The position numbers and the translations under genes are program-made. The notes under the pieces were generated by a model that saw only the letters and a program-made list of their open reading frames with translations, did no database searches and was not told the DNA's origin. A DNA stretch of 64,000 bases from Geodermatophilus bullaregiensis (lineage in GTDB: Bacteria > Actinomycetota > Actinomycetes > Mycobacteriales > Geodermatophilaceae), in NCBI RefSeq assembly GCF_016907675.1, contig NZ_JAFBCJ010000001.1, positions 1,798,001 to 1,862,000 on the forward strand. Reading direction: 5' to 3'. This document shows positions 9,373-16,792 of the stretch, piece after piece. Numbering within the stretch: the first letter of the stretch is position 1; every line of letters begins with the position of its first letter.

Positions 9373-10838
9373 CGGCGGTACAGCGCAGCGATGGCGGTCT
9401 CGGGCGCGGGGCCGTCGGCCGCCGTCCGCACGGTGACCGTCACGGCCGACGCGGACGTGGCCGTCACGCTGACGGTGAGGCCGCCGCCGCCGAGGGACAT
9501 CGGGCTGCCGGGGGGCAGCACGGTCTGCTCGTCGAGGTCCCAGTCCTCGTCCGCGGACGGGGTCCCGTCCAGCAGCAGCGAGGTGTCGCTCGTCGGTCCG
9601 GGGCCGTCGACGTGGACGAGGACGCCGGCCTCCAGGCCGTAGCTCGCGTAAGGGTCGGACAGCCAGCTGTCGCGGCCCACGGCGGCGCGGTACTCGACCC
9701 AGTAACGGGTGCTCCCGGAGGTCAGCACGAGCACCCGGGTGCCGGTCCGGCTGCCCATCGGCTTCAGCGTGTAGGTGCCGCCGGTCCCCGTGGCGGAGAC
9801 CGACTGCTGCGCCGACGAGGGCAGCATCCCGAGCCGCGCGGCCTGGGGGGCGTTGAGCGAGCCGACCTGCTGCCAGGAGACGCCCATGACGTCGTAGAAG
9901 TCCCAGTAGGACTCGGTCCGGCACGGGGCGGTCTCCGGCGAGGCGTCGCACTGCACCGCCGAGGAGTGGCCCAGGCCGAAGTTGTGCCCGAGCTCGTGGG
10001 CGAGCACCGAGGTGGCCGTGTCCTGCACGTAGGCCAGGCCGCCGGCACCGATGCCCGAGCCGATCGTGCCCAGCCCGTAGGAGCAGTCGGCGGTGTAGGG
10101 GACGTAGAGCAGCAGGTGCTCGGCCGCGCCGCCGTTCCAGCCGATGGTCCCGGCCGCTTCCTCCCACAGCGCGAAGGGGTCGGCGCAGTCGGCCACGGTG
10201 GGGAACCAGTCGTGCCGGCCGGTCACCGCGACGGTGACCGCGCCGTCGGTCTGCTCGTTCCAGAACTGCCGCACCGGCCCGTCGACGGCAGCGACGACCT
10301 CGGCCAGCGTCGTGCCGTCCTGGGGTGCGCCGGCCGGCTGGACCATCGCCACGGTGACGGCGTTGGTGGTGGGTGCGGTGGCGGCGGCCGGCTCGGCGGG
10401 GGCGACGACCTCGGCCTCGACGACCTCGCGGGCGGGCTCGAGGCCCTGCTCCACGGTCGCCTCGTCGCGGACCTCGGCGCCGACGGTGACCTCGACGGTC
10501 GCGCCCACCTCGATGTCGGCGACGTCCTCGGTCGGGACGCGGACGGCTCCGTCGTCCCCGCTGTCGATCCAGCTGAGCAGGGTGTCCTCGACGTCCCCGG
10601 CCGGCGCGCCAGGGGCCTCGGCGTGCTCGGGGTCGGCGAACGCCTGGACCAGCGTCCCGACGACGGTGTCGCCGGCGGCGACCTGGTCCGGCGCCGGGTC
10701 CTCCGCCGCGGCCGGGCCGGCCAGCAGCAGCGGCACGAGGACGGCGGTGACGGCCGCGAGGGCGAGCAGCCGCGGAGACCGCGGGCGGGCAGCGTGGGGC
10801 ACGGGTCTCTCCAGGTCGGTGGGCACCGTGCTCTTCAT
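8268..10838 (-). CDS. Secreted zinc metalloprotease with seven C-terminal LGFP repeats
   Basis: 856-aa exported protein. ATG at 10838 starts MKSTVPTDLERPVPHAAR; the hydrophobic stretch LLALAAVTAVLVPLLLAGPAAA ends in an AxA-type signal peptidase site. A propeptide-like acidic region follows. The catalytic motif HELGHNFGLGH (HExxHxxGxxH zinc site, near residues 280-290) and the downstream YDVMGVS Met-turn identify a gametolysin-like (M11-type) metzincin. The last ~370 residues are seven ~52-aa LGFP repeats (LGYPxxDEVCG...GGC...FQGGxIYWSPxSGA...GAI...W). LGFP repeats are wall-associated modules in other actinobacteria, so the enzyme probably sits on the envelope. It has a tandem paralog at 10894-12621. 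Substrate unknown. Confidence 0.88.
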   Translation of the reverse strand: MKSTVPTDLERPVPHAARPRSPRLLALAAVTAVLVPLLLAGPAAAEDPAPDQVAAGDTVVGTLVQAFADPEHAEAPGAPAGDVEDTLLSWIDSGDDGAVRVPTEDVADIEVGATVEVTVGAEVRDEATVEQGLEPAREVVEAEVVAPAEPAAATAPTTNAVTVAMVQPAGAPQDGTTLAEVVAAVDGPVRQFWNEQTDGAVTVAVTGRHDWFPTVADCADPFALWEEAAGTIGWNGGAAEHLLLYVPYTADCSYGLGTIGSGIGAGGLAYVQDTATSVLAHELGHNFGLGHSSAVQCDASPETAPCRTESYWDFYDVMGVSWQQVGSLNAPQAARLGMLPSSAQQSVSATGTGGTYTLKPMGSRTGTRVLVLTSGSTRYWVEYRAAVGRDSWLSDPYASYGLEAGVLVHVDGPGPTSDTSLLLDGTPSADEDWDLDEQTVLPPGSPMSLGGGGLTVSVTATSASAVTVTVRTAADGPAPETAIAALYRRLGGTGGWLGSPTTGEQCGLRGGGCLQHFEHGSIYWTAASGAHAIGGAIRGQWGVQGSENGFLGYAVTDEVCGLRGGGCLQHFQGGSIYWTPATGAQPVNGAIKERWGTLGWENGWLGYPAAAAVCGPAAGGCSQVFQGGSVHWSPASGAAAVNPRGAIGGRWVSLRGDSGPLGYPTGNEVCGLGNGGCLQQFQGGTVYWSAASGAQRITGAIRARWGSLGWEFGWLGYPTGDEVCGMLNGGCRQPFQAGWVYWSPAGGAHPLNGAILSRWSAGAERFFGYPTTDAVCGLRGGGCHQAFQGPSIYWSPASGAQPVGGAIRTRWGQLGGENGHLGYPVGPEVPTSAGVSQRFQGGTLSWSVRTGQVSAS

Positions 10839-10893
10839 CGGCGGCACGGGCGCCGGACTGGACCCCAACGCCCCGGCTCCGCCCGTCCGGGCG

Positions 10894-12621
10894 TCAGGGG
10901 CGGCGGCGCAGCAGCGGCAGCCTGCGCGCGGCGAGCGCGGTCCCGCCGACGCCGACCAGGCCGCCCGCGGCGAGCGCCGGGGTGGTCCAGCCCGGGCCCG
11001 CGGGAGCCGTCGCGGCGGCCTCGACCGGAGCGGCGCCGGGTGCCGGTGCCGGTGCCGGGACCTCGGTGGCGGCGGCGACCGGCGGCGCCACGGGGGCGGG
11101 GGCGGGGGTGCCGGCCGTCTCCACCGGCTGCGCGACCGGAGCGGCAGCGGGAGCGGGCGGGACGGCGGCGCGGACCGGGGCACCGGGCAGCACCGAGGGC
11201 GCGGGGCCGGCCGGCGTCGGGGCGGTGCCGGCGACCGGCGCCCCGCTGACCACGGTGACGGTCGCGCCCGCCGCGGTGACGGCGTCGACCGTGACGGTCA
11301 GCTCCCCGCCGGCCACCGACACCGGGACGCCGGGCTGCAGCGCCGTCTGCAGGTCGCCGTCCCAGCCGGCCGCGGACGACGGCGTGCCGTCGAGCAGCAG
11401 CGAGGTGTCGGGCAGCGCGCCCTCGCGGTGCAGCAGCACGCCGCTGTCGAGCCGGTAGCGGTTGTCCGAGGCGAGCCAGGCGTCCCGGCCGACGGCGGTG
11501 CGGTACTCCAGCCAGTAGTCGGTGCCCTCGGCGTCGGTGAGCCGCACCGCGCGGGTGCCGCTGCCGCCGCCGATCGGGGCGAGGGTGACCGTCCGCGCGC
11601 CGCTGCCGGCGGGCACGGCCTGCGTCGCGGCGGCGGGCAGCACCCCGAGGCGCTCGGCCTGGGCGGCGGTGAGGCTGCCGACGCGGTCCCAGGAGACGCC
11701 CATGACGTCGTAGAAGTCGCGGTAGGCGGCGGTGCGGCAGGTGCCGCCCTCCACCGTGCCGTCGCACTGCAGGCCGCTGGAGTGGCCGAGGCCGAAGTTG
11801 TGGCCCAGCTCGTGGGCGATGACGGCGGGCAGGTCGTCGCGGACGTAGAGCCGGCCGCCGGACGTCGTCCCGGAGCCGACCTGACCGAGGGCGTAGGAGC
11901 AGCCGGGCAGGTCCTGCGGCCGGCTGCTCACGTAGAGCAGCAGGTGCCGCCCCGGGCCCGGCTCGAAGCCGACGCGGCCGGCGGCCTCCTCCCAGAGCGC
12001 GGTGGGGTCGGCGCAGCCGGCGGCGGTGCGGATCCAGTCGTGGGCCGCGGTGACGCCGACGGTGACCGCGCCGCCGGTCTGCTCGGACCAGAACCGCGCG
12101 ACCGGGTCGTCGACGGCCGAGACGACCGAGGCCAGCGACGTGCCGTCCGGGGTGCCACCGTGCGGGACCACCATGACGACGGTGACCTGGTTGGTGACCG
12201 AGCCGGCCGGCACGGGGCCTGCCGCCGGGGCCGCCTGGACGACCTGGGTGTCGAGCACCTCGCGGGCCGGCTCCAGGCCGTCCTCGGCCGCGGCGTCGGC
12301 CTCGGTGCCGCCGACGGTCACCTCGACGGTGGCCCCGGGCTCGACGTCCTCGACGTCCTCGGCGGGGACGCGGACGGAGCCGCCGTCCTCGGCCTCGACC
12401 AGGGTCAGCGGCTCCTCGTGCGACTCACCCGCGTGCTGGCCGTCGGGGGAGGTCTCCGGCCAGACCTGCACGAGCTGCCCGGTGACCGTCTCGACCGTGC
12501 CCTCGTCGGCCAGCGCCGACGGCGCGAACGGGCCGGCGCAGAGCGCGAGCACGGCACCGGCGACGGCGAGGGACCGCGGCAGGCGGGCGGGGACTCGGAG
12601 CGGGGACATCCCCCCCGTCAT
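10894..12621 (-). CDS. Secreted, membrane-anchored zinc metalloprotease (paralog of the LGFP protease)
   Basis: 575-aa paralog of the 8268-10838 product. It has a signal peptide (LAVAGAVLALCAGPFAPSALA), the same acidic prodomain, HELGHNFGLGH near residue 270 and the YDVMGVS Met-turn. After the protease domain, instead of LGFP repeats, it has a Pro/Ala-rich stalk of about 100 residues, a hydrophobic segment (TPALAAGGLVGVGGTALAA) and a basic end RRLPLLRRRP. This is the layout of a surface protein held in the membrane by its C-terminus. ATG at 12621 is used; ATG at 12609 is equally possible. It lies upstream of the LGFP protease on the same strand, 55 bp apart, so they are probably co-transcribed. 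A tandem duplication with swapped surface modules is the simplest explanation. Confidence 0.85.
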   Translation of the reverse strand: MTGGMSPLRVPARLPRSLAVAGAVLALCAGPFAPSALADEGTVETVTGQLVQVWPETSPDGQHAGESHEEPLTLVEAEDGGSVRVPAEDVEDVEPGATVEVTVGGTEADAAAEDGLEPAREVLDTQVVQAAPAAGPVPAGSVTNQVTVVMVVPHGGTPDGTSLASVVSAVDDPVARFWSEQTGGAVTVGVTAAHDWIRTAAGCADPTALWEEAAGRVGFEPGPGRHLLLYVSSRPQDLPGCSYALGQVGSGTTSGGRLYVRDDLPAVIAHELGHNFGLGHSSGLQCDGTVEGGTCRTAAYRDFYDVMGVSWDRVGSLTAAQAERLGVLPAAATQAVPAGSGARTVTLAPIGGGSGTRAVRLTDAEGTDYWLEYRTAVGRDAWLASDNRYRLDSGVLLHREGALPDTSLLLDGTPSSAAGWDGDLQTALQPGVPVSVAGGELTVTVDAVTAAGATVTVVSGAPVAGTAPTPAGPAPSVLPGAPVRAAVPPAPAAAPVAQPVETAGTPAPAPVAPPVAAATEVPAPAPAPGAAPVEAAATAPAGPGWTTPALAAGGLVGVGGTALAARRLPLLRRRP

Positions 12622-12713
12622 CGGCGGACGGCGGTCCCGCGGGCACCATCCGCGACCCGCCCGTCACAGCGGTCCCGCCCGTCCCGTCCCGACGGCCCCG
12701 GCCGTCACGGGCG

Positions 12714-14120
12714 TCACGCCAGCGCGTCGGCCCCCATGAGCCGCCGGCCGGCCTCGGTGATCGAGCCCGACAGCGACGGGTAGATGGCGAAGGTCTGCGC
12801 CAGGTCGCTGACGGTGAGGCCCTTGGTCACCGCCAGCGCGATCGGCAGGATCAGCTCGCTGGCCCCCGGCGCGACGACGACCCCGCCGACGACCACGCCG
12901 GTGGCCTTGCGGGCGAACAGCTTCACGAAGCCGGCGTGCAGGTCGCTCATCTTGGCCCGCGCGTTGGTGGCCAGCGGCAGCCGGACGACGTCGAGGTCGT
13001 GGCCCTCGGGCAGCGTCTTCTCCTGGACGCCGACGGTGGCGATCTCCGGGTGGGTGAAGACGTTGGCCGCCACGGTCTTCAGCCGGATCGGCTGCACGGC
13101 CTCGCCGAGCGCGTGCCACATCGCGATGCGGCCCTGCATCGCCGCGACGCTGGCCAGCTGGAAGACGCCGGTGACGTCGCCGGCGGCGTAGACGCCCGGC
13201 ACGTTGGTCCGCGACACCCGGTCGACGACGACGTGGCCGGACTCGCGCAGCTCCACGCCGCACGCCTCGAGGTTGAGCCCGGCGGTGTTCGGCACGGTGC
13301 CCACGGTCATCAGCGCGTGCGAGCCCTCGACGGTGCGGCCGTCGGTGAGCTCGACCAGCACGCCCTTCTCGGTGCGGGTGACGCCGGCGGCGCGGCCGCG
13401 CTCGGCGATCCGCCCGCCGCGCGCCTGGAAGACCTCCTCGAGCACCTCGGCGGCGTCGGCGTCCTCGCCGGGCAGCACCTGGTCGCGGGAGGAGACGAGG
13501 GTGACCGGCACGCCGGCCTCGAGGTAGCCGGAGGCGAACTCCGCGCCGGTCACGCCGGAGCCGACGACGACGAGGTGCTCGGGCATGTCCTCGAGGTCGT
13601 AGAGGTCGCGCCAGTCGAGGATCCGCTCGCCGTCGGGCTCGCTGCCGGGCAGCACGCGCGGGTCGGCGCCGGTGGCGATGAGGACGACGTCGCACTCCAG
13701 CGTCTCGGTGACGCCGCCGTCGGCGTCCAGCACCTCGACGCGGTGCTCGACCAGCCCGCGGACGTCGTCGGCGAGCCGGCCCTGCCCGGCGACGATCCGC
13801 ACGCCCTCGGCGGTCAGCCGGGCGTGGATGTCGGCCGACTGGGCGACCGCCAGGCCCTTGACCCGGCTGTTGACCGTGACCAGGTCCAGGCCGACCGTGC
13901 GCAGGTCGGTGCCCCGCAGCCCCAGCACGCTGGAGTCGCGGACCGACGTCATGGTGCCGGCGGCGGCGATGAGGGTCTTCGACGGGACGCAGTCGGTGAG
14001 CACGCTGGCCCCACCGAGCCCGTCGCGTTCGACGACGGTGACCTGCGCACCGAGCGAGGCGGCCACCAGCGCGGCCTCGTAGCCGGCCGGGCCGCCACCG
14101 ATGATGACGATGCGGGTCAT
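12714..14120 (-). CDS. lpdA: LpdA-type NAD(P)H:quinone oxidoreductase (flavoprotein disulfide reductase family)
   Basis: 468-aa FAD enzyme. MTRIVIIGGGPAGYEAALVA is the N-terminal FAD-binding fold, VVVGSGVTGAEFASGY the NAD(P)-binding fold, and VYAAGDVTG the second FAD contact. At the redox-disulfide position it reads GGASVLTDCVPSKTLI, so only one of the two cysteines of lipoamide dehydrogenase (GGxCxNxGC) remains. Mycobacterial LpdA (Rv3303c) also lacks this disulfide and acts as a quinone reductase; that activity is inferred here. ATG at 14120 has GGAGAG 4 nt upstream. It diverges from the gamma-glutamylcyclotransferase-like gene, as in mycobacteria. Confidence 0.88.
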   Translation of the reverse strand: MTRIVIIGGGPAGYEAALVAASLGAQVTVVERDGLGGASVLTDCVPSKTLIAAAGTMTSVRDSSVLGLRGTDLRTVGLDLVTVNSRVKGLAVAQSADIHARLTAEGVRIVAGQGRLADDVRGLVEHRVEVLDADGGVTETLECDVVLIATGADPRVLPGSEPDGERILDWRDLYDLEDMPEHLVVVGSGVTGAEFASGYLEAGVPVTLVSSRDQVLPGEDADAAEVLEEVFQARGGRIAERGRAAGVTRTEKGVLVELTDGRTVEGSHALMTVGTVPNTAGLNLEACGVELRESGHVVVDRVSRTNVPGVYAAGDVTGVFQLASVAAMQGRIAMWHALGEAVQPIRLKTVAANVFTHPEIATVGVQEKTLPEGHDLDVVRLPLATNARAKMSDLHAGFVKLFARKATGVVVGGVVVAPGASELILPIALAVTKGLTVSDLAQTFAIYPSLSGSITEAGRRLMGADALA

Positions 14121-14233
14121 GGCGCTCTCCTGCGTCAGGGGTCGTGCGGTGACCCCATCCTCCCAGCCGTCGCCGCATGCGTCGGCAGGCTCACGGGTCG
14201 CGCGGGCCACACCGGCCGTAGGCTCGGTCGGCG

Positions 14234-14692
14234 ATGGGTCTCTACGCCGCGTACGGGTCGAACATGGACCCCGACCAGATGCTGCGCCGCTGCCCGTCCT
14301 CGCCGCACGTCGGTACCGGCTGGGTCCGCGGCTGGCGGCTGACCTTCGGTGCCGAGGAGTACGGCTGGGAGGGCGCGCTGGCCACCCTCGTCCCCGCCGA
14401 GGACGACTCCCCCGGCGTCTTCGTCGCCCTCTACGACCTCACGCCCACGGACGAGCGGGCCCTCGACGCCTGGGAGGGCGCCGACTCCGGCCTGTACCGC
14501 AAGCTCAACCTGGGCGTGCACACCCTCGGCGGCGACGTCGTCGCCTACGTCTACGCCCTCGACGCCTTCGAGGGCGGCCTGCCCTCGGCGCGCTACCTCG
14601 GCGCGCTCGCCGACGCCGCCGAGGCCGCCGGCGCCCCGGCCGACTACCTCGCCGAGCTCCGCGCCCGCGACTGCCGCTCCACCGGCGTCTGA
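14234..14692 (+). CDS. Gamma-glutamylcyclotransferase-like (AIG2/BtrG fold) protein
   Basis: 152-aa protein of the GGCT-like fold, whose members release 5-oxoproline from gamma-glutamyl amines or peptides. It starts MGLYAAYGSNMDPDQML; YGSNM is the substrate-loop signature. The acidic residue in DAWEGADSGLYRKL corresponds to the catalytic Glu region. Position opposite lpdA matches mycobacterial Rv3304. TAGGCT at 14219-14224 is a possible -10, giving a very short leader. The true substrate is unknown. The gamma-glutamyl ligase-like gene at 22167-23372 is too far away to imply a joint pathway. Confidence 0.83.
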   Translation: MGLYAAYGSNMDPDQMLRRCPSSPHVGTGWVRGWRLTFGAEEYGWEGALATLVPAEDDSPGVFVALYDLTPTDERALDAWEGADSGLYRKLNLGVHTLGGDVVAYVYALDAFEGGLPSARYLGALADAAEAAGAPADYLAELRARDCRSTGV

Positions 14693-14710
14693 CCCGCCCC
14701 CCCTCGGCGT

Positions 14711-14768
14711 CGATCATGGAGCCGTGACCACTCCCCCGGCCCGGATCGTGGTCACGGCTGCATGATCG
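14711..14768. repeat. Palindrome A (21-16-21), terminator-like, contains a DUF559 stop codon
   Basis: Arms 14711-14731 and 14748-14768 pair over 21 positions with one mismatch, around a 16-nt loop. The left arm starts CGATCATGGAGCCGTGACC. The stop codon of the minus-strand DUF559 gene (14752-14754) lies inside the right arm. Same architecture as palindrome B at 41158-41215. It sits between convergent genes and probably terminates both. Confidence 0.8.
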
Positions 14769-15681
14769 TCGGGGCGCGGGCGCTCAGATGGCGGCGCACG
14801 GTGGTCACCATCCGCTCGTACCGCTGGTGGACGTCGACGGCGGTGACGTGCAGCAGCCGCCAGTCCCGCTCGGTCAGCCAGTTGTGGCGAATCCGGTCGG
14901 CGGCCAGCTGCCGGCGGGTCATGTGCGCCTCCAGCCCGTCGAACTCAGCGGCGACCCGGTGGTCCTCCCAGCCGACGTCGAGGCGGTGCCGACGCCCGCC
15001 GTCGACCACCTCGACCTGCAGTCGGGGGGCCGCGAGCCCCGCGGCGAGGAAGCGCCAGCGCATCCGCGACTCCATCGGCGACTCCGCGCCGGCGTCCGCG
15101 TGGGGTACCAGCTCACGCAGGCGGACCACATCCCGCAGTCCCGCCTGCGCCGCGGTCGCCGTCGTGAGCCCGTCGCGGGTGCAGGTCCCGCTGCGCAGCG
15201 CGGCGTCGAGGGTGGCCAGCGCGTCGACCGGCGCCCCGAGGCGGGCGACGTCGCAGGCCGTGCGGGCCGGGCCCGTGACCCAGACGCCTCGGTGGCGGAC
15301 GACGTCGTCCGCGCCGAGACACGAGGCGTGCACCTGCAGCCCGCGCACCCTCCGGTTGTTGATCCGCTCCGGCCCCATGAAGTGCAGAGGCTCGGCGCGG
15401 GCGCGGTCGGCGGGACGCAGGTCGAAGCCCCAGAGGTGCGCCGCCGTCGTGTGGCAGGCCACGAGGTCACCGCCGAGCCACAGCGCGGCGGCCCGGACCG
15501 TCGCCGCGACGTCGTCCGGGAGCTCGCCGTCGACGTACACGCCGGCCCAGGGCGTGCGACGCCAGACGCCCCGGCGGAGGTTCGACCGCAGTCGCGCCGG
15601 CGGCACTGCCCCGAGCGCCTGTTCCCGGGTGAAGACGCCACCCTGCCGGTCGACGGTGCGGAGGAGGGACGCGGACACCAC
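14752..15681 (-). CDS. DUF559 (Vsr-like nuclease fold) protein with AbiEi-like N-terminus, copy 1
   Basis: 309-aa protein. The N-terminal ~80 residues (GGVFTREQALGAVPPARLRSNL...WAGVYV) resemble the winged-helix start of AbiEi-like proteins. The C-terminal ~110 residues are a DUF559 domain, a very-short-patch-repair/restriction-like fold, with HRLDVGWEDHRVAAEFDGLEAH carrying acidic residues expected of the PD-(D/E)xK core and RDWRLLHVTAVDV at the end. Families like this are common and multicopy in actinobacteria, with no established function. GTG at 15681 is the start used. A second copy is at 57512-58393. The last codons and stop are written in palindrome A. Confidence 0.75.
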   Translation of the reverse strand: MVSASLLRTVDRQGGVFTREQALGAVPPARLRSNLRRGVWRRTPWAGVYVDGELPDDVAATVRAAALWLGGDLVACHTTAAHLWGFDLRPADRARAEPLHFMGPERINNRRVRGLQVHASCLGADDVVRHRGVWVTGPARTACDVARLGAPVDALATLDAALRSGTCTRDGLTTATAAQAGLRDVVRLRELVPHADAGAESPMESRMRWRFLAAGLAAPRLQVEVVDGGRRHRLDVGWEDHRVAAEFDGLEAHMTRRQLAADRIRHNWLTERDWRLLHVTAVDVHQRYERMVTTVRRHLSARAPTIMQP

Positions 15682-15698
15682 CCGAGGCTCGCCACGTC

Positions 15699-15722
15699 GG
15701 CACCGCCCCGGACGGGGGTGCC
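15699..15722 (-). terminator. Hairpin downstream of meaB
   Basis: GGCACCGCCCC pairs imperfectly with CGGGGGTGCC around a short loop (one bulge), about 53 bp beyond the meaB stop and just upstream of the DUF559 start. Plausible end of the mutA-mutB-meaB transcript. Confidence 0.45.
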
Positions 15723-15774
15723 GTCATCTGTGGGCGAGCGTCCTCGCCTGGGGACGGCCGCGACGACCGGGCGC

Positions 15775-16761
15775 TCAGGAAGAGCCGAGGAAGGTCTCCA
15801 GGAGCTGCCGGGCGGCCAGCGCGGGGGTGAGCTCGCCGGCCAGCACCGCCTTCTCCAGCTCCGGCGCGGCCGCGCGGACGCCGGGGTGCGCGCGCAGCCG
15901 CTGCTCGAGGCCGTCGCGCACCAGCTGCCGGGTCCAGCGCACCTGCTGGCTGCGCCGCCGCTCGTCGAAGGCCCCCGACGCGCGGGCCCGGTCCTGGTGC
16001 TCGACCAGCTTGGCCCACACCTCGGCCAGCCCCTCGCCGGTCAGCCCGGCGCAGGTCAGCACCGGCACCTGCCAGTCCTCGCCGTGCCCGCGCAGCATCC
16101 GGATCGCGCCGGCCAGCTCGCGGGCGGCCTTGCGCGCGTCGCCGGCGGCCGGACCGTCGGCCTTGTTGACGGCGATGACGTCGGCGATCTCCAGGATCCC
16201 GCGCTTGATCCCCTGCAGCTGGTCGCCGGTGCGCGCCAGCGTGAGGAACAGGAAGGAGTCGACCATCTCCGCGACGGTCACCTCCGACTGCCCGACGCCG
16301 ACGGTCTCCACCAGGACGACGTCGTGACCGGCCGCCTCGACGACGACCATCGACTCGCGCGTCGCCTGCGCCACCCCGCCCAGCGTCCCCGCGGTCGGCG
16401 CGGGCCGGATGAAGGCCGCCGGGTCGACCGACAGCCGCGCCATCCGGGTCTTGTCGCCGAGGATCGACCCGCCCGACCGCGCCGAGGAGGGGTCGACGGC
16501 GAGGACGGCGACCTTCGAGCCCGCCGCGGTCAGGTCGACGCCGAGCTGGTCGATGAAGGTCGACTTCCCCACGCCGGGCACCCCGCTGATGCCCACGCGC
16601 CGGGCGTTCCCGGCGTGCGGCAGCAGCTCGACGAGCAGCTCCTGCGCCCGCTCGCGGTGGTCGGCCCGGCGGGACTCGACCAGCGTGATCGCCCGGGCCA
16701 GCGACCGGCGGTCCCCGCCGAGCACCCCCTCGAGCAGCGCGGGGACGTCGGGGCCGGGCAT
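15775..16761 (-). CDS. meaB: Methylmalonyl-CoA mutase-associated GTPase MeaB
   Basis: GTPase chaperone that gates adenosylcobalamin loading and protects methylmalonyl-CoA mutase. The 328-aa product has GVPGVGKSTF (Walker A, near residue 60), a VDPSSARSGGSILGDKTRM stretch (switch region typical of MeaB/ArgK), VETVGVGQSE (Walker B/switch) and VNKADG (NKxD guanine specificity). ATG at 16761 is the only in-frame start between the mutB stop and the Walker A motif; no clear ribosome site precedes it. It lies 31 bp after mutB on the same strand, the usual mutA-mutB-meaB order. Confidence 0.93.
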   Translation of the reverse strand: MPGPDVPALLEGVLGGDRRSLARAITLVESRRADHRERAQELLVELLPHAGNARRVGISGVPGVGKSTFIDQLGVDLTAAGSKVAVLAVDPSSARSGGSILGDKTRMARLSVDPAAFIRPAPTAGTLGGVAQATRESMVVVEAAGHDVVLVETVGVGQSEVTVAEMVDSFLFLTLARTGDQLQGIKRGILEIADVIAVNKADGPAAGDARKAARELAGAIRMLRGHGEDWQVPVLTCAGLTGEGLAEVWAKLVEHQDRARASGAFDERRRSQQVRWTRQLVRDGLEQRLRAHPGVRAAAPELEKAVLAGELTPALAARQLLETFLGSS

Positions 16762-16792
16762 CAGGCCGGCCCCGTGGCGGAGTGACCCGGCA

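Noticed and set aside
10839..11183. 115-residue N-terminal extension of the LGFP metalloprotease
   Set aside because: It is Pro/Arg-rich and overlaps the end of the upstream paralog in another frame; ATG 10838 directly precedes a good signal peptide.
12691..12706. lpdA terminator GACGGCC-CC-GGCCGTC
   Set aside because: Only 7 bp with a 2-nt loop; too weak in a sequence this GC-rich to list as a feature.
14752..15681. Type IV toxin-antitoxin system from the AbiEi-like N-terminus of the DUF559 proteins
   Set aside because: No AbiEii-like nucleotidyltransferase toxin gene is adjacent to either copy, so a toxin-antitoxin pair is not supported.
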